Below, in pieces: positions 1 through 8,217 of a stretch of 64,000 bases of DNA. This DNA is from Micromonospora sp. WMMD961 (GTDB lineage: Bacteria; Actinomycetota; Actinomycetes; Mycobacteriales; Micromonosporaceae). The notes beneath the pieces are model-generated. The model was given only the letters and a program-made list of their open reading frames with translations, had not been told where the DNA came from and did not search any database. Position numbers and translations under genes: made by a program. The stretch is from contig NZ_JARUBJ010000002.1 of NCBI RefSeq assembly GCF_029626145.1, positions 2,200,501-2,264,500 of the forward strand, in the 5' to 3' direction. Position 1 is the first letter of the stretch. Each line of letters begins with the position of its first letter.

Positions 1-6
1 GTCGTC

Positions 7-804
7 ATGAGCACTCCGGTACCAACCAGCGGCATCGAGCAATCCGCGATACACGTTCACGGCCTGGAAAAGGCTTTCGGGCAGGTGACGGTGCTGCGCG
101 GCGTGGGCTTAGACGTGGCGCGGGGCAGCATCTTCGCCCTGCTCGGCTCCAACGGGGCGGGCAAGACCACGGTGGTGAAGATCCTGTCCACGCTACTCAG
201 GGCGGACGCCGGGACCGCCCGGGTCAACGGCTTCGACGTCGCGGCGCAGGCTGCCGAGGTGCGCGAGTCGATCAGTCTCACCGGGCAGTTCGCGGCGGTC
301 GACGAGATCCTCACCGGACGCGAGAACCTCGTCCTGGTCGCCAAGCTCAGGCACCGCAAGAGCCCGGGCGCCATCGCGGACGACCTACTGCGCCGCTTCT
401 CGTTGACCGAGGCGGGCAGCCGGCGGGTGGCGACGTACTCCGGTGGCATGCGCCGCCGTTTGGACATCGCGATGAGTCTCATCGGCAACCCACCGGTGAT
501 CTTCCTCGACGAGCCGACAACCGGGCTGGACCCGGAGGCACGCATCGAGGTGTGGCGGGCCGTCAAGGACTTGGCCGAGGACGGTACGACCGTACTACTC
601 ACCACCCAGTACCTCGACGAGGCGGAGCACCTCGCCGACCGGATCGCGATCCTGCACGAGGGCCGCATCATCGTGAACGGCACCCTCGACGAACTCAAGC
701 AACTCCTCCCACCCGCGACGATCGAGTACGTCGAGAAGCAGCCGAGCCTGGAGGACGTCTTCCTCACCCTCGTAGGTGCAAAGAAGGACAAGGAACAGCG
801 ATGA
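7..804 (+). CDS. ABC transporter ATP-binding protein, DrrA type
   Basis: Cytoplasmic ATPase subunit of a two-gene exporter of the daunorubicin-resistance (DrrAB) class. The 265-residue protein has a Walker A motif GSNGAGKTT at residues 47-55, the ABC signature YSGGMRRRLD near 144-153 and Walker B VIFLDEP near 164-170. The C-terminus ends in a typical SLEDVFLTL tail, but the stretch between the switch region and that tail is shorter than in full DrrA proteins (about 330 residues). The ATG sits six bases from the window edge, so upstream genes are unseen. Its TGA overlaps the ATG of the permease gene, which implies translational coupling. The substrate cannot be told from sequence. Confidence 0.93.
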   Translation: MSTPVPTSGIEQSAIHVHGLEKAFGQVTVLRGVGLDVARGSIFALLGSNGAGKTTVVKILSTLLRADAGTARVNGFDVAAQAAEVRESISLTGQFAAVDEILTGRENLVLVAKLRHRKSPGAIADDLLRRFSLTEAGSRRVATYSGGMRRRLDIAMSLIGNPPVIFLDEPTTGLDPEARIEVWRAVKDLAEDGTTVLLTTQYLDEAEHLADRIAILHEGRIIVNGTLDELKQLLPPATIEYVEKQPSLEDVFLTLVGAKKDKEQR

Positions 805-1562
805 ACAAGCACTTTTTCGGCGACACCGTCGTTCTCCTGGGACGCTCGCTGCGCCACATCGCCCGCAGCCCGGACACCATCATCACCACCGCGATCATGC
901 CGATCGCCTTCATGCTGCTCTTCGTCTACGTCTTCGGGGGCGCGATCGAGACCGGCACCGACTCGTACGTGAACTACCTGCTGCCCGGAATTATGGTCAT
1001 CACGATCGCCTCAGGCATCTCCTATACCGCGTTCCGGCTCTTCCAGGACATGCAGGGCGGCATCTTCGAACGGTTCCAGTCCATGCCGATCGCCCGTTCG
1101 TCCGTGCTGTGGGCGCACGTCCTGACCTCACTGGTCGCCAACCTGATCTCGCTCGTCGTCGTCATCGGCGTCGCCCTGATCATGGGCTTTCGCGCGGGGG
1201 TGGGCGTGCTGGGGTGGTTGGCGGTCGCCGGCATTCTGCTTCTGCTCACCCTGGCGCTGACCTGGGTCGCCGTGATCCCCGGGCTCACCGCGAAGACGGT
1301 GGACGGAGCGGGCGCGTTCTCGTACCCGCTGATCTTCCTGCCGTTCGTCAGCTCGGCCTTCGTGCCCACCGAGTCCATGCCCGGCCCGGTGCGTGCCTTC
1401 GCCGAACACCAGCCGGTGACCTCCATCGTCAACGCGATCCGGGACCTGTTCGCGCGACAGCCGGTCGGCACCGACATCTGGATCGCCCTCGCCTGGTGCG
1501 TCGGCATCCTCGTCCTCGCGTATCTGTTCGCCAACGTCACCTACCGTCGCAGGATCTCGTGA
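801..1562 (+). CDS. ABC transporter permease, DrrB type (ABC-2 family)
   Basis: Membrane subunit of the exporter. The start is the ATG overlapping the upstream stop codon (ATGA), giving about 253 residues. Six hydrophobic segments are visible: roughly 25-45, 58-80, 105-135, 140-165, 170-190 and 225-245. The central region contains the conserved ABC-2 pattern RSSVLWAHV and the FLPFVSSAFVP segment. The two genes form an operon followed 42 bp later by a MerR regulator in the same direction, so a drug-responsive regulator-exporter unit is likely. A frame opening further upstream exists but would lie inside the ATPase gene and is not the start. Confidence 0.92.
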   Translation: MNKHFFGDTVVLLGRSLRHIARSPDTIITTAIMPIAFMLLFVYVFGGAIETGTDSYVNYLLPGIMVITIASGISYTAFRLFQDMQGGIFERFQSMPIARSSVLWAHVLTSLVANLISLVVVIGVALIMGFRAGVGVLGWLAVAGILLLLTLALTWVAVIPGLTAKTVDGAGAFSYPLIFLPFVSSAFVPTESMPGPVRAFAEHQPVTSIVNAIRDLFARQPVGTDIWIALAWCVGILVLAYLFANVTYRRRIS

Positions 1563-1604
1563 GCTGGCGTACCGGACAGGGTGGGTGAGAGCAGGATTCA
1601 GGGC

Positions 1605-2381
1605 ATGCTGACGATCAGTCAACTGGCCGCGTACGCGGGCGTCACGGTGCGAGCCGTGCGGCACTATCACCAGATCGGGCTTCTACGCGAGCCGGAGCGC
1701 GACGCGTCGGGCTACCGCCGCTACGGTGCCTCGGCGGTCGTGTCCCTGATCAAGATCCGCACTCTCGCCGACGCTGGCGTGCCGCTGTCGAAGATCAGCC
1801 AGTTGCTCGACGCCGATGCGGCGGCCTTCTCCGAGGCGGTGCAGCGGATCGACCAGCGCCTGTGCGAGGACATCGAGCGGCTGGAGGCCAGTCGCCGGCA
1901 GATCGCGCAGCTCAGCGCCGGGGACAGTCTGTCGCTGCCCTCGGAGGTGGTCGGGTACCTCGATCGGCTTCGGGCCATCGGGGTGTCGGAGCGGCTGGTG
2001 GAGGCCGAACGGGACGGGTGGATCCTGGTCGCGGCGCGCTGGCCCGATCAGCTCGTCGAGTGGATGCCCGCGAAACTCGCGCAACTTGACGATCCGCAGG
2101 TCGTGCGGCTTTACCTGGTCCTGTCGGAGATCTTCGACAGTGACCCGGGCGAGGAGGCGTTGTTGGAGGAGGCTGCCGACATCATGGCCGCACTGGCCGA
2201 GCAGGCGTACCGCTCCGGTGACATTCCCGCCGACGAGGACATGCAGGGCGACCTGCCGGACTTGCTCGACGCGCTCGCTGTCGAGACCGATCCACGGGCG
2301 GAGCGACTGCGGGACCTGATGCGCGCCCGCGGCTGGTCCGGGTGGACCCGGATGGAGCGGCTGACTGAGCCATCCGGCTGA
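1605..2381 (+). CDS. MerR-family transcriptional regulator
   Basis: DNA-binding regulator of 258 residues. The N-terminus MLTISQLAAYAGVTVRAVR is a MerR winged helix-turn-helix, followed by HYHQIGLLREPERD and GYRRY, the usual recognition and wing elements; a helical dimerisation stretch follows around residues 75-110. The remaining ~140 residues form an acidic, largely helical effector domain without the TipAS signature, so the ligand is unknown. The ATG at 1605 is preferred over an in-frame GTG 24 bases upstream because the domain begins exactly there. It lies just downstream of the DrrAB-like exporter and directly upstream of a broken MMPL exporter gene, so it may once have controlled both. 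Confidence 0.88.
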   Translation: MLTISQLAAYAGVTVRAVRHYHQIGLLREPERDASGYRRYGASAVVSLIKIRTLADAGVPLSKISQLLDADAAAFSEAVQRIDQRLCEDIERLEASRRQIAQLSAGDSLSLPSEVVGYLDRLRAIGVSERLVEAERDGWILVAARWPDQLVEWMPAKLAQLDDPQVVRLYLVLSEIFDSDPGEEALLEEAADIMAALAEQAYRSGDIPADEDMQGDLPDLLDALAVETDPRAERLRDLMRARGWSGWTRMERLTEPSG

Positions 2382-2382
2382 C

Positions 2383-2957
2383 CTTGCGAACAGCTTCTTC
2401 CAACGCCTCGGCCAATTCACCGGCCGCCGACCCGCGGTCGTTGCCCTGGCCGCGGGTGGAGTCATGATCGCATTGGCGCTGGGCGTGTTGGGCCTGAAGA
2501 TCGACTACGACCAGGTCGCGCAGTTGCCCGCCAACACGGAGTCGGCACGCGCCCTGGACGACCTGAAGGCTGGTTTCCCCGCCGGGCCCTCAACCCGACC
2601 ACCGTCTGTGTTCGCGCCGACAACAACCAGCGCCTCGGCCCAACGGCACTCACCGGCTACGCACAAGCACTGGCACAGGTGCGCGGGGTCGGGAGCCTGA
2701 TGCCCGCACCCGACGGCAGTCCCGCCACTGTCAGCTCGGACGGCGCCGTCGCTCAGATCAACCTGCTGCTGAACACCAGCCCGTACTCCAATGCCGCTCT
2801 CGACCTGGCCGGTGACGACCTCCGGCGGGTGGCCCACGCCGAGGCCCCGGACGGGACGACCGCGCTGGTCACGCGCCGGCAACGACCCCCGTACCTCGGC
2901 AGCCTTGGCGGACGGAAGACCCGGGCTGGCGCAGCTTGGCGGGCCGGGCAAGGATGA
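2383..2957 (+). pseudogene. MMPL-family transporter fragment, frameshifted and 3' truncated
   Basis: Directly after the MerR stop codon the sequence reads as the N-terminus of an MMPL/RND exporter: NSFFQRLGQFTGRRPAVVAL, a transmembrane stretch, then KIDYDQVAQLPANTESA and GFPAG. At about 2587 the frame must shift by one base to continue as ALNPTTVCVRADNNQRLGP and on through NTSPYSNAALDLAGDDLRRV. Homology to the family stops near 2870; the remaining ~550 residues expected of an MMPL protein are absent, and there is no start codon at the expected place. An intact MMPL gene lies at 8218-10356. Frame and truncation were read directly; family assignment rests on recalled MMPL motifs. Confidence 0.8.
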
Positions 2958-2979
2958 TCACTCGGGAAGGAGTGGGTAG

Positions 2980-3942
2980 GTGCTGCATCTGAGGGTGATC
3001 GTTCCGGTCGAACTGAGTGACATGGTGGTCGACCTGTTGTCGGGTGATCCCGCGGTCACGCACGTCGTCGTGCTTCCCGCGGCGGCGAAGATCCCGCCCG
3101 GTGACGTGGTGCTGTGTGACGTCGTACGGGAGGGCGCCGACCGGGTCCTGGTCGCGCTGCGAAAGCTGGGCGTCGACCGCAGCGGTGCGATAGCCGTCGA
3201 GAACGTCGACGCGGTGCTCTCCACCGCGGCCGAGCGCGCGGACCTCGCCGCCCCCGGCCTGGGCACCGACGCGGTGGTGTGGGACGAGGTCGCCCGCAAG
3301 ACCGGCGAGGAGACCCGCCTGTCCGCCACCTACCTGCTCCTGATCACGCTGGCCACCGCCATCGCCGGGATCGGTGTGCTGCTGGACCAGCCGATCCTGA
3401 TCGTCGGTGCCATGGTCGTCGGCCCGGAGTTCGGTCCACTCGCCGCGCTCAGCGTAGCGCTGGTCCGGTGGCGGATCGCGATCATCCGACAGTCCGCTGC
3501 GGCGCTGGTGACCGGCTTCCTGGTCGCGATGACGGCGACGGTGCTGAGCACCTGGGCGCTGACCGCCGCCGGACTGGTGAATCGGCAGACGCTGCTGGTC
3601 GAGCGCCCGATGACCGACTTCATCTGGCGGCCCGACGCGCTGTCGTGGGTGGTGGGTTTCCTGGCGGGGATCGCCGGGATTTTGTCGGTGACCTCGAACA
3701 AGTCCGGCTCGCTGGTCGGCGTCCTGATCTCGGTGACGACTGTTCCGGCCGCGGCGAACGTAGCCGTCGCGTTGGCCTACGATGTGCCGAACGAGGCGGC
3801 CGGTTCGGCTCTCCAACTGTTGATCAACCTAGCCGCGATCGTGCTCGCCGGTGTGCTGACCCTCAGCATTCAGCGGGTGTGGTGGGCGCGCGCCGCCGCA
3901 CGGCGCGGCACCCCACCCGCAGACGGGCTCACGTCGGGTTGA
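2980..3942 (+). CDS. DUF389 domain-containing membrane protein
   Basis: A 320-residue integral membrane protein of the DUF389 family, whose function is not established. A soluble N-terminal ~100 residues (LHLRVIVPVELSD start, ferredoxin-like fold expected) precedes about five to six transmembrane segments from residue 115 to 300; the conserved family pattern VGAMVVGPEFGPLAAL is at about 140-156. The start is a GTG with a strong ribosome-binding site (GGGAAGGAG, 2964-2972). The C-terminus is a short polar tail. It is monocistronic as far as can be seen, bounded upstream and downstream by gene remnants. Confidence 0.88.
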   Translation: MLHLRVIVPVELSDMVVDLLSGDPAVTHVVVLPAAAKIPPGDVVLCDVVREGADRVLVALRKLGVDRSGAIAVENVDAVLSTAAERADLAAPGLGTDAVVWDEVARKTGEETRLSATYLLLITLATAIAGIGVLLDQPILIVGAMVVGPEFGPLAALSVALVRWRIAIIRQSAAALVTGFLVAMTATVLSTWALTAAGLVNRQTLLVERPMTDFIWRPDALSWVVGFLAGIAGILSVTSNKSGSLVGVLISVTTVPAAANVAVALAYDVPNEAAGSALQLLINLAAIVLAGVLTLSIQRVWWARAAARRGTPPADGLTSG

Positions 3943-4117
3943 CAGAACCAGGGCATGTCGTCGCTCTGCTTCCCCACGAGCGGGTTCTCAGACTGGCCTC
4001 GCCCTGCGGTTCTGGGACTACTGGAGCATCCTGCTCTGCCGGCCGGACCCGCACGTCTGTCGCCGGACCGTCGTCTGTCGGGGTGCGGGGTATGGACCGT
4101 GAGCACAGGTTGAGGAG

Positions 4118-4650
4118 GTGGGGTCCCCGGGTGGCCGGGCGCCCACCATCACGGGGTACGCCCTGACCGCAGTGTGCGTGCGGTTGCTCGCGGTCGCCCC
4201 GCTACTCGGCGGAGCGGGCCTCGCGGTGGCGTGCGTGCTGATCGCGCCCGAGCGGGTCGGACAGGCGGTGCGCAGCCCGGCGAAGTCCGCGCTGCTGACG
4301 CACGCCGCCGATGCGGTCGGCCGGGGACGCGGCTTCGCCGTCCACAAGGCGCTGGATCAGCTCGGTGCCTTCACCGGACCGTTGCTGGTCGCCGCGCTGA
4401 TCACCACGTCAGGAGTGGTGTGGCCGGCGCTGGCCGTGCCGGGCGCCGCGGCACTGGCGCTGTTGGTAGGGATCAGGACCAGGGTTCCCGACCCGGGCGT
4501 CTACGACCGTGGCGGCCCGACCGGAGAGCCGGCCCGCGCGGCCCGGCCCGGTGGGCGACTGCCGAGCGGCTTCTTCTGGTTCGCGGCCGCGGCGGGCGCC
4601 GCCACCGCCGGCCCGGCCACCTTCGGGCTGCTCTCCTTTCAGGCCAGCCA
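4118..4650 (+). pseudogene. MFS transporter internal fragment
   Basis: An open stretch without a credible start encodes the middle of a major facilitator protein: two hydrophobic helices, the loop SPAKSALLTHAADAVGRG and the HKALDQLGAFTGPLLVA segment, then another helix pair. The N-terminal third and the C-terminal end of a normal ~400-residue MFS protein are missing, and the frame runs after about position 4650 into Arg/Gln-rich translation that looks non-coding. The end abuts an NhaA-like remnant on the opposite strand. Best read as a decayed transporter; a functional short protein is unlikely. Confidence 0.65.
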
Positions 4651-4756
4651 GAATGGGCGAGTTCGCCCAGACCAGGACCAGCACCGCCGCGCCCAACAGC
4701 AGCGCCCCGCCGACGGGCGTGAGGCCAGCGTGAAAACGGGACCAGCAGGCGTACAA
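4640..4756 (-). pseudogene. NhaA-type Na+/H+ antiporter N-terminal remnant
   Basis: On the minus strand the peptide GGALLLGAAVLVLVWANSP matches the conserved first transmembrane helix of NhaA sodium/proton antiporters (family pattern GGxLLLxAAxxALxWANSP). The match runs for about 35 codons and then ends inside the antisense of the MFS remnant, so at least 90% of the gene is absent. It is a small gene scar marking a recombination junction. Recognition is from recalled family motif only. Confidence 0.5.
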
Positions 4757-4992
4757 GCCGCGTGAAGACCGTTGCGCCCGATCACCGGCAGGGCGTCTGC
4801 TGGTGCCAGCCGGGGTGGAGAAGCCCCGGCCTCATGGAGAAGGACGACGGTGGCCAGGTCGACGTGGCGCATCCCCGCGGGCGTGTACGCGCCTCCACCG
4901 GTTCGGTGGGCGGTCGGTGCGGTCCGGCGGCGGGGCAGGACCACCCTCCGCATCCCGGTCACGGACGCTGCTGACCCCGTTGCCTTCTCCGT
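4757..4992. other. Gene-poor stretch between remnants and a hairpin
   Basis: No frame here has family resemblance or a convincing start. Several overlapping frames are open on both strands, as expected at this GC content. It connects the NhaA remnant to the hairpin at 4993-5037. Confidence 0.5.
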
Positions 4993-5037
4993 CACGCGGC
5001 GGGCCTGTGACCGGTTCCGTCCCAGGCCCGCCGCGTG
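4993..5037. terminator. Perfect 15-bp hairpin, terminator-like
   Basis: CACGCGGCGGGCCTG (4993-5007) is exactly complementary to CAGGCCCGCCGCGTG (5023-5037) with a 15-nt loop. There is no U-tract, as is common for actinobacterial terminators. It lies just upstream of the small gene at 5061 and could insulate it from read-through. Confidence 0.6.
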
Positions 5038-5060
5038 CACCTCATTCCAAGGACGCAGCC

Positions 5061-5276
5061 ATGTACGACGACACCGTCGCCGGCACTGTCACTGTCACTG
5101 ACCCCCGCAGATACGTCGAGGTCACCATGCGCAGCGACGGGAGCCTGAGCGCACTACGGATCGACCCCCACGCCATGTACGACCTGACCGCCCCGGAATT
5201 GGCCGACGCGTGCCTCGCCGCAATCGAGCGGGCTGACTCCATGCGCTCGCATCCGGGCCGCACCGGCCGGATCTGA
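5061..5276 (+). CDS. Small protein resembling the YbaB/EbfC fold
   Basis: A 71-residue protein beginning MYDDTVAGTVTVTDP. The pattern VEVTMRSDGSLSALRIDPHA followed by an acidic amphipathic helix (APELADACLAAIERA) resembles the C-terminal half of YbaB/EbfC nucleoid-associated proteins, where a beta-hairpin is followed by a long helix. It is shorter than the usual ~100-residue family and lacks the first long helix, so it may be a domain remnant or an unrelated small protein. The ATG has a weak AAGGAC ribosome-binding site. Confidence 0.5.
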   Translation: MYDDTVAGTVTVTDPRRYVEVTMRSDGSLSALRIDPHAMYDLTAPELADACLAAIERADSMRSHPGRTGRI

Positions 5277-5373
5277 GCGAGGAGTCAGATGTCCCAGCGA
5301 TGCAGCAGCGAGGAGGCCGACCATGCCAAGCGCCTCAGCAGATGAGTCCCTTGCCCGTTCGAGAGGAAATGTG

Positions 5374-6201
5374 ATGCCCGAGACCACCAGGACTGCCCTC
5401 GTCACCGGGGCCACCACCGGCATCGGCCGGGAGGTCGCCCGGCGTCTGGCCGCCGACGGCTGGCGAGTCCTGCTGCACGGCCGGACCGCTGCCGACGCGA
5501 GTGACGCCCTCGACGGCCTTGCCCAGGACGGGACCGACCCGGGACGGGTGGAGACGGTGTCCGCCGACTTCGCCGACCTGGCGACGGTCCGTGACCTGGC
5601 CGGCGTCGTCTCACCCATCCCCGGCGGACTGGATCTGCTGGTCAACAACGCCGCCCTGGTGGGCGTGGCCCGGCGTGCCGAGACCGTCGACGGCAACGAG
5701 ATGTCCTGGCAGGTCAACTATGTTGCGCACTACCTGCTGACCCGACTGCTGATGCCGGCTCTCACCCGTCGCCCCGGTGCCCGGGTGGTGAACCTGTCGT
5801 CGAGCCTGCACCGCATGGGCAACCTCGACTGGGCCGACCTCAATCGCGCCGCCCGATACGCGGCGGTGCCCGCCTACGCGCAGAGCAAGCTCGGTATGAC
5901 GATGCTCGCCACGGGGCTGGCCCGGCACGCCGATGCGGACCTGACAGCGGTCAGTGTCCACCCCGGAGTGGTTCGCACCCGGCTGATGTCGACGTACAGC
6001 CGCAGCGGCGCCCCCGTGGCCGACGGGGCCGAGGCGGTGCTGCACGCGGTGCGCATGGAAAATCCGGTCAACGGCGGCTATTACGAGGGCAGCCTGCCCG
6101 CCGCGCCGGCGCCGCTCGCCGCCAACCCGTCCGCGGTGCAGCGGCTGTGGCGGCTGACCGAACGGTCGCTCGACCTGGAGGTGCTCGATCGTGCGGCGTG
6201 A
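5374..6201 (+). CDS. Short-chain dehydrogenase/reductase (retinol-dehydrogenase-like)
   Basis: NAD(P)-dependent oxidoreductase of 275 residues. The Rossmann motif TGATTGIG is at residues 11-18, NNAALVG follows, the catalytic Ser is in VVNLSSSLH and the YxxxK pair is YAQSK at 168-172. The SxxxxRxxN-like arrangement and length fit SDRs annotated as retinol/WW-domain oxidoreductase-like; the substrate is unknown. The ATG at 5374 is chosen over an in-frame ATG 51 bases upstream because AGAGGA lies seven bases before it and the domain begins there. Confidence 0.9.
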   Translation: MPETTRTALVTGATTGIGREVARRLAADGWRVLLHGRTAADASDALDGLAQDGTDPGRVETVSADFADLATVRDLAGVVSPIPGGLDLLVNNAALVGVARRAETVDGNEMSWQVNYVAHYLLTRLLMPALTRRPGARVVNLSSSLHRMGNLDWADLNRAARYAAVPAYAQSKLGMTMLATGLARHADADLTAVSVHPGVVRTRLMSTYSRSGAPVADGAEAVLHAVRMENPVNGGYYEGSLPAAPAPLAANPSAVQRLWRLTERSLDLEVLDRAA

Positions 6202-6225
6202 ACCGGCTCACCTCCCCGAACGTCG

Positions 6226-6969
6226 ATGCGGGTGCTGGCCACCGGCGCGCCCGGCGTGGCCGGCACCACGTCCGGGCGCACGACGGCGTCGCCGGTGCGC
6301 CTCTGGCCGGAGCCGGCAGTGACCCGGATGCCGTTCAGCCCTCCGTACCCGCCGGTCGAACACGTGCTTTCCCGGGAGCCGGGTACGGGTCCGACCCGGC
6401 CCGGTGCCCGGTCGACCCCGCCGGTCGGGTCCGCGCCGAACCGCGGCAGGCTCGCGACCGGTGGCTGGGGTGGCCCGGTCGGCCGGGAGTGGAGGGGCGG
6501 AGCTGTCGGCGGCTGGCCAGCGCTCGTCCCGGTCCTCGCCGTCCCGCCATTGCTGGTAGGTGTTGTGGCCTGCACGTCGATGGCCGCGACGTCGGAGCTT
6601 GCCGCCGGTGTGACGGCGGTAGCGGCGGCCGTCGTCCTCCTGGCCGCCGCCGGTGTCGCCGGCCTCTGGGCGCTGGCGATGGCGCGACTGTCCGTGCACG
6701 TCAACACCTACCAGGTAGCAGTCCGGCACCCCCTGCTGCCGGGCCCCAGCGCGACGGTGCCGCTGCGCCAGGTCCGCCGGATGTCCGCTGTTCACGTGTC
6801 GGCCCGGCCGTGGACCGTCTGGTGGTGCCCGTGGCCGGGCGGCTGGGGGAGGACGGCGGTGATCCGCACCGGGTCTGCGCTCCGGTTGGAGCTGACGTCC
6901 GGCCGCGCCTTCGTGGTCAGCGTCGACGAACCGGAGAAAGCGGTTCGGGCCTTTCGCAGGCTTCGCTGA
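6226..6969 (+). CDS. Hypothetical membrane protein with PH-like C-terminus
   Basis: The C-terminal ~150 residues look genuine: two adjacent transmembrane helices (from about position 6511 to 6690) followed by a soluble domain reading like bacterial PH-type domains, ending FVVSVDEPEKAVRAFRRLR. The first ~90 residues are Pro/Arg/Gly-rich and probably not translated; the true start is likely an internal GTG before the first helix, and the ATG at 6226 is only the most upstream possibility. No close family recognised. A larger PH-like membrane protein of similar plan lies at 60193-60918. Confidence 0.4.
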   Translation: MRVLATGAPGVAGTTSGRTTASPVRLWPEPAVTRMPFSPPYPPVEHVLSREPGTGPTRPGARSTPPVGSAPNRGRLATGGWGGPVGREWRGGAVGGWPALVPVLAVPPLLVGVVACTSMAATSELAAGVTAVAAAVVLLAAAGVAGLWALAMARLSVHVNTYQVAVRHPLLPGPSATVPLRQVRRMSAVHVSARPWTVWWCPWPGGWGRTAVIRTGSALRLELTSGRAFVVSVDEPEKAVRAFRRLR

Positions 6970-7889
6970 CCACCGCTGGCGCATCGGGTCCAACGACCCG
7001 ACCACTCGACGGCGCGACGCTCGGGAAGGGCGTCGCGCCGTTGCGCGTGTGGCCCACGACGCGGTCACCGGCGAGGCTGACCCGGGACTGCGGCGAGGTC
7101 CGCGCGCCGCTCGCGCGCGACCCGGACGACCTCAATCTGCGCGTACGCGGGAGACGTGCGGGTCGAGGCGTGCACGCGGTGTCTCACGACACGAGCTCCG
7201 GGTCCGGCTGGTTGGTCACCTCCGCCCTGGGCAACCGCAAGGTCGAACCTCTGAGCTGACGCCAGTTCGGCAGGTGACCAGCCGTCGCCTGCCGAGCTGT
7301 ACCACACGTCACGCAGCTCGGTCGGCGAGAACTGCAAATGGGGGAGCAGGTGGGGAGCAACACCGCGCCCTGAACGGCCTTGAACTGCACCCCCGCCGTC
7401 AAACGTCGCTCACCTGCACCCGCCCCTACCGGCCGCTCCACGTCTGCACAATTCAGAGAAGGTGCGACGTCCTGATGGTTCCGAGGTGGTCAGGGTTCGA
7501 TCCCCCGGACGCCAACCCGTGTTGTGGATCGACCAGGACGAGTGCGGGCTGGGGCCAGAGCACGAGCGGATGAGCGAGACGCTGACGAACGCCCATCGCA
7601 CGACCCTGAGCACCAGCTTGAAGCCGAGCACCTTGAGATCGTCACCGCAGGATCGACGCCGCTGCCGTGGGAACTGCGGCCCTGGCCGAATGACTCGACG
7701 CGCTTCTTCCTCGTGCCGGGCATGATCGCCGAAGTGACCGACTCCTGGCAGGGGAGGTTCTCGATGTCGATAGGGCACCGTGCACCGTGGTCTGTTACGC
7801 CCACTGAGCGGGCTCGCAATCCCGTGGATGCGGTTTGACGGCTGAGCCGACCCATCATGCGGACGTCGCCACCGTGGTGGTGGTCCGCG
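6970..7889. other. Non-coding stretch with a tRNA T-arm-like scar
   Basis: No complete gene found in 920 bases. Open frames on both strands have poor composition and no recognisable domain. At 7485-7510 the sequence contains GGTCAGGGTTCGATCCCC, which resembles the T-arm of a tRNA, but no matching acceptor or anticodon arm lies upstream, so it is not a tRNA gene. It may be a recombination scar. Confidence 0.5.
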
Positions 7890-8132
7890 GACCTGCTGCG
7901 TGAGGGTCGTGTGCTTCTCCTGGGCCCCGCCGACCGCGCGGAGGTCCGCGACGCCGCGCCCGCGTGGACCGGACGGGTCAACATCGTCACCGCCCGCACG
8001 GACCGGGTGGACGTCTACGCGTAGCTGATCCGGCCCGACGGCTGCGTCGCCTGGGCCTTCCCCACGGCGCAGGATCTGGACACCACCGCGCTGGTGCGTG
8101 CGCTCGGCACCTGGTTCGGCCACCCGGCCTGA
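7890..8132 (+). pseudogene. C-terminal remnant of an FAD-dependent aromatic monooxygenase
   Basis: The frame reads DLLREGRVLLLGPADRAEV, then an in-frame TAG at about 8022-8024, then LIRPDGCVAWAFPTAQDLD and ends GTWFG. This is the thioredoxin-like C-terminal domain of class A flavin hydroxylases (the LxRPDGxVAW motif is characteristic). The FAD-binding two thirds are missing, and the stop codon interrupts what remains, so it is a decayed gene. The intact portion stops 86 bases before the MMPL gene. Confidence 0.75.
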
Positions 8133-8217
8133 GCGGCGCATTAACGGTCGTCTCAGATTCGCTCGGTACGAAGTCGGCATCAGATAAGCGAGCTAACCCG
8201 TATGGAGGAAGCTAGTG

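Noticed and set aside
7440..7530. A tRNA gene
   Set aside because: Only a T-arm-like motif is present; no upstream strand pairs with the putative acceptor and no anticodon arm can be folded.
7410..8180. A 256-codon minus-strand gene in the gap
   Set aside because: Composition is Arg/Gly/Pro-rich and the plus strand contains a recognisable monooxygenase tail in the same place.
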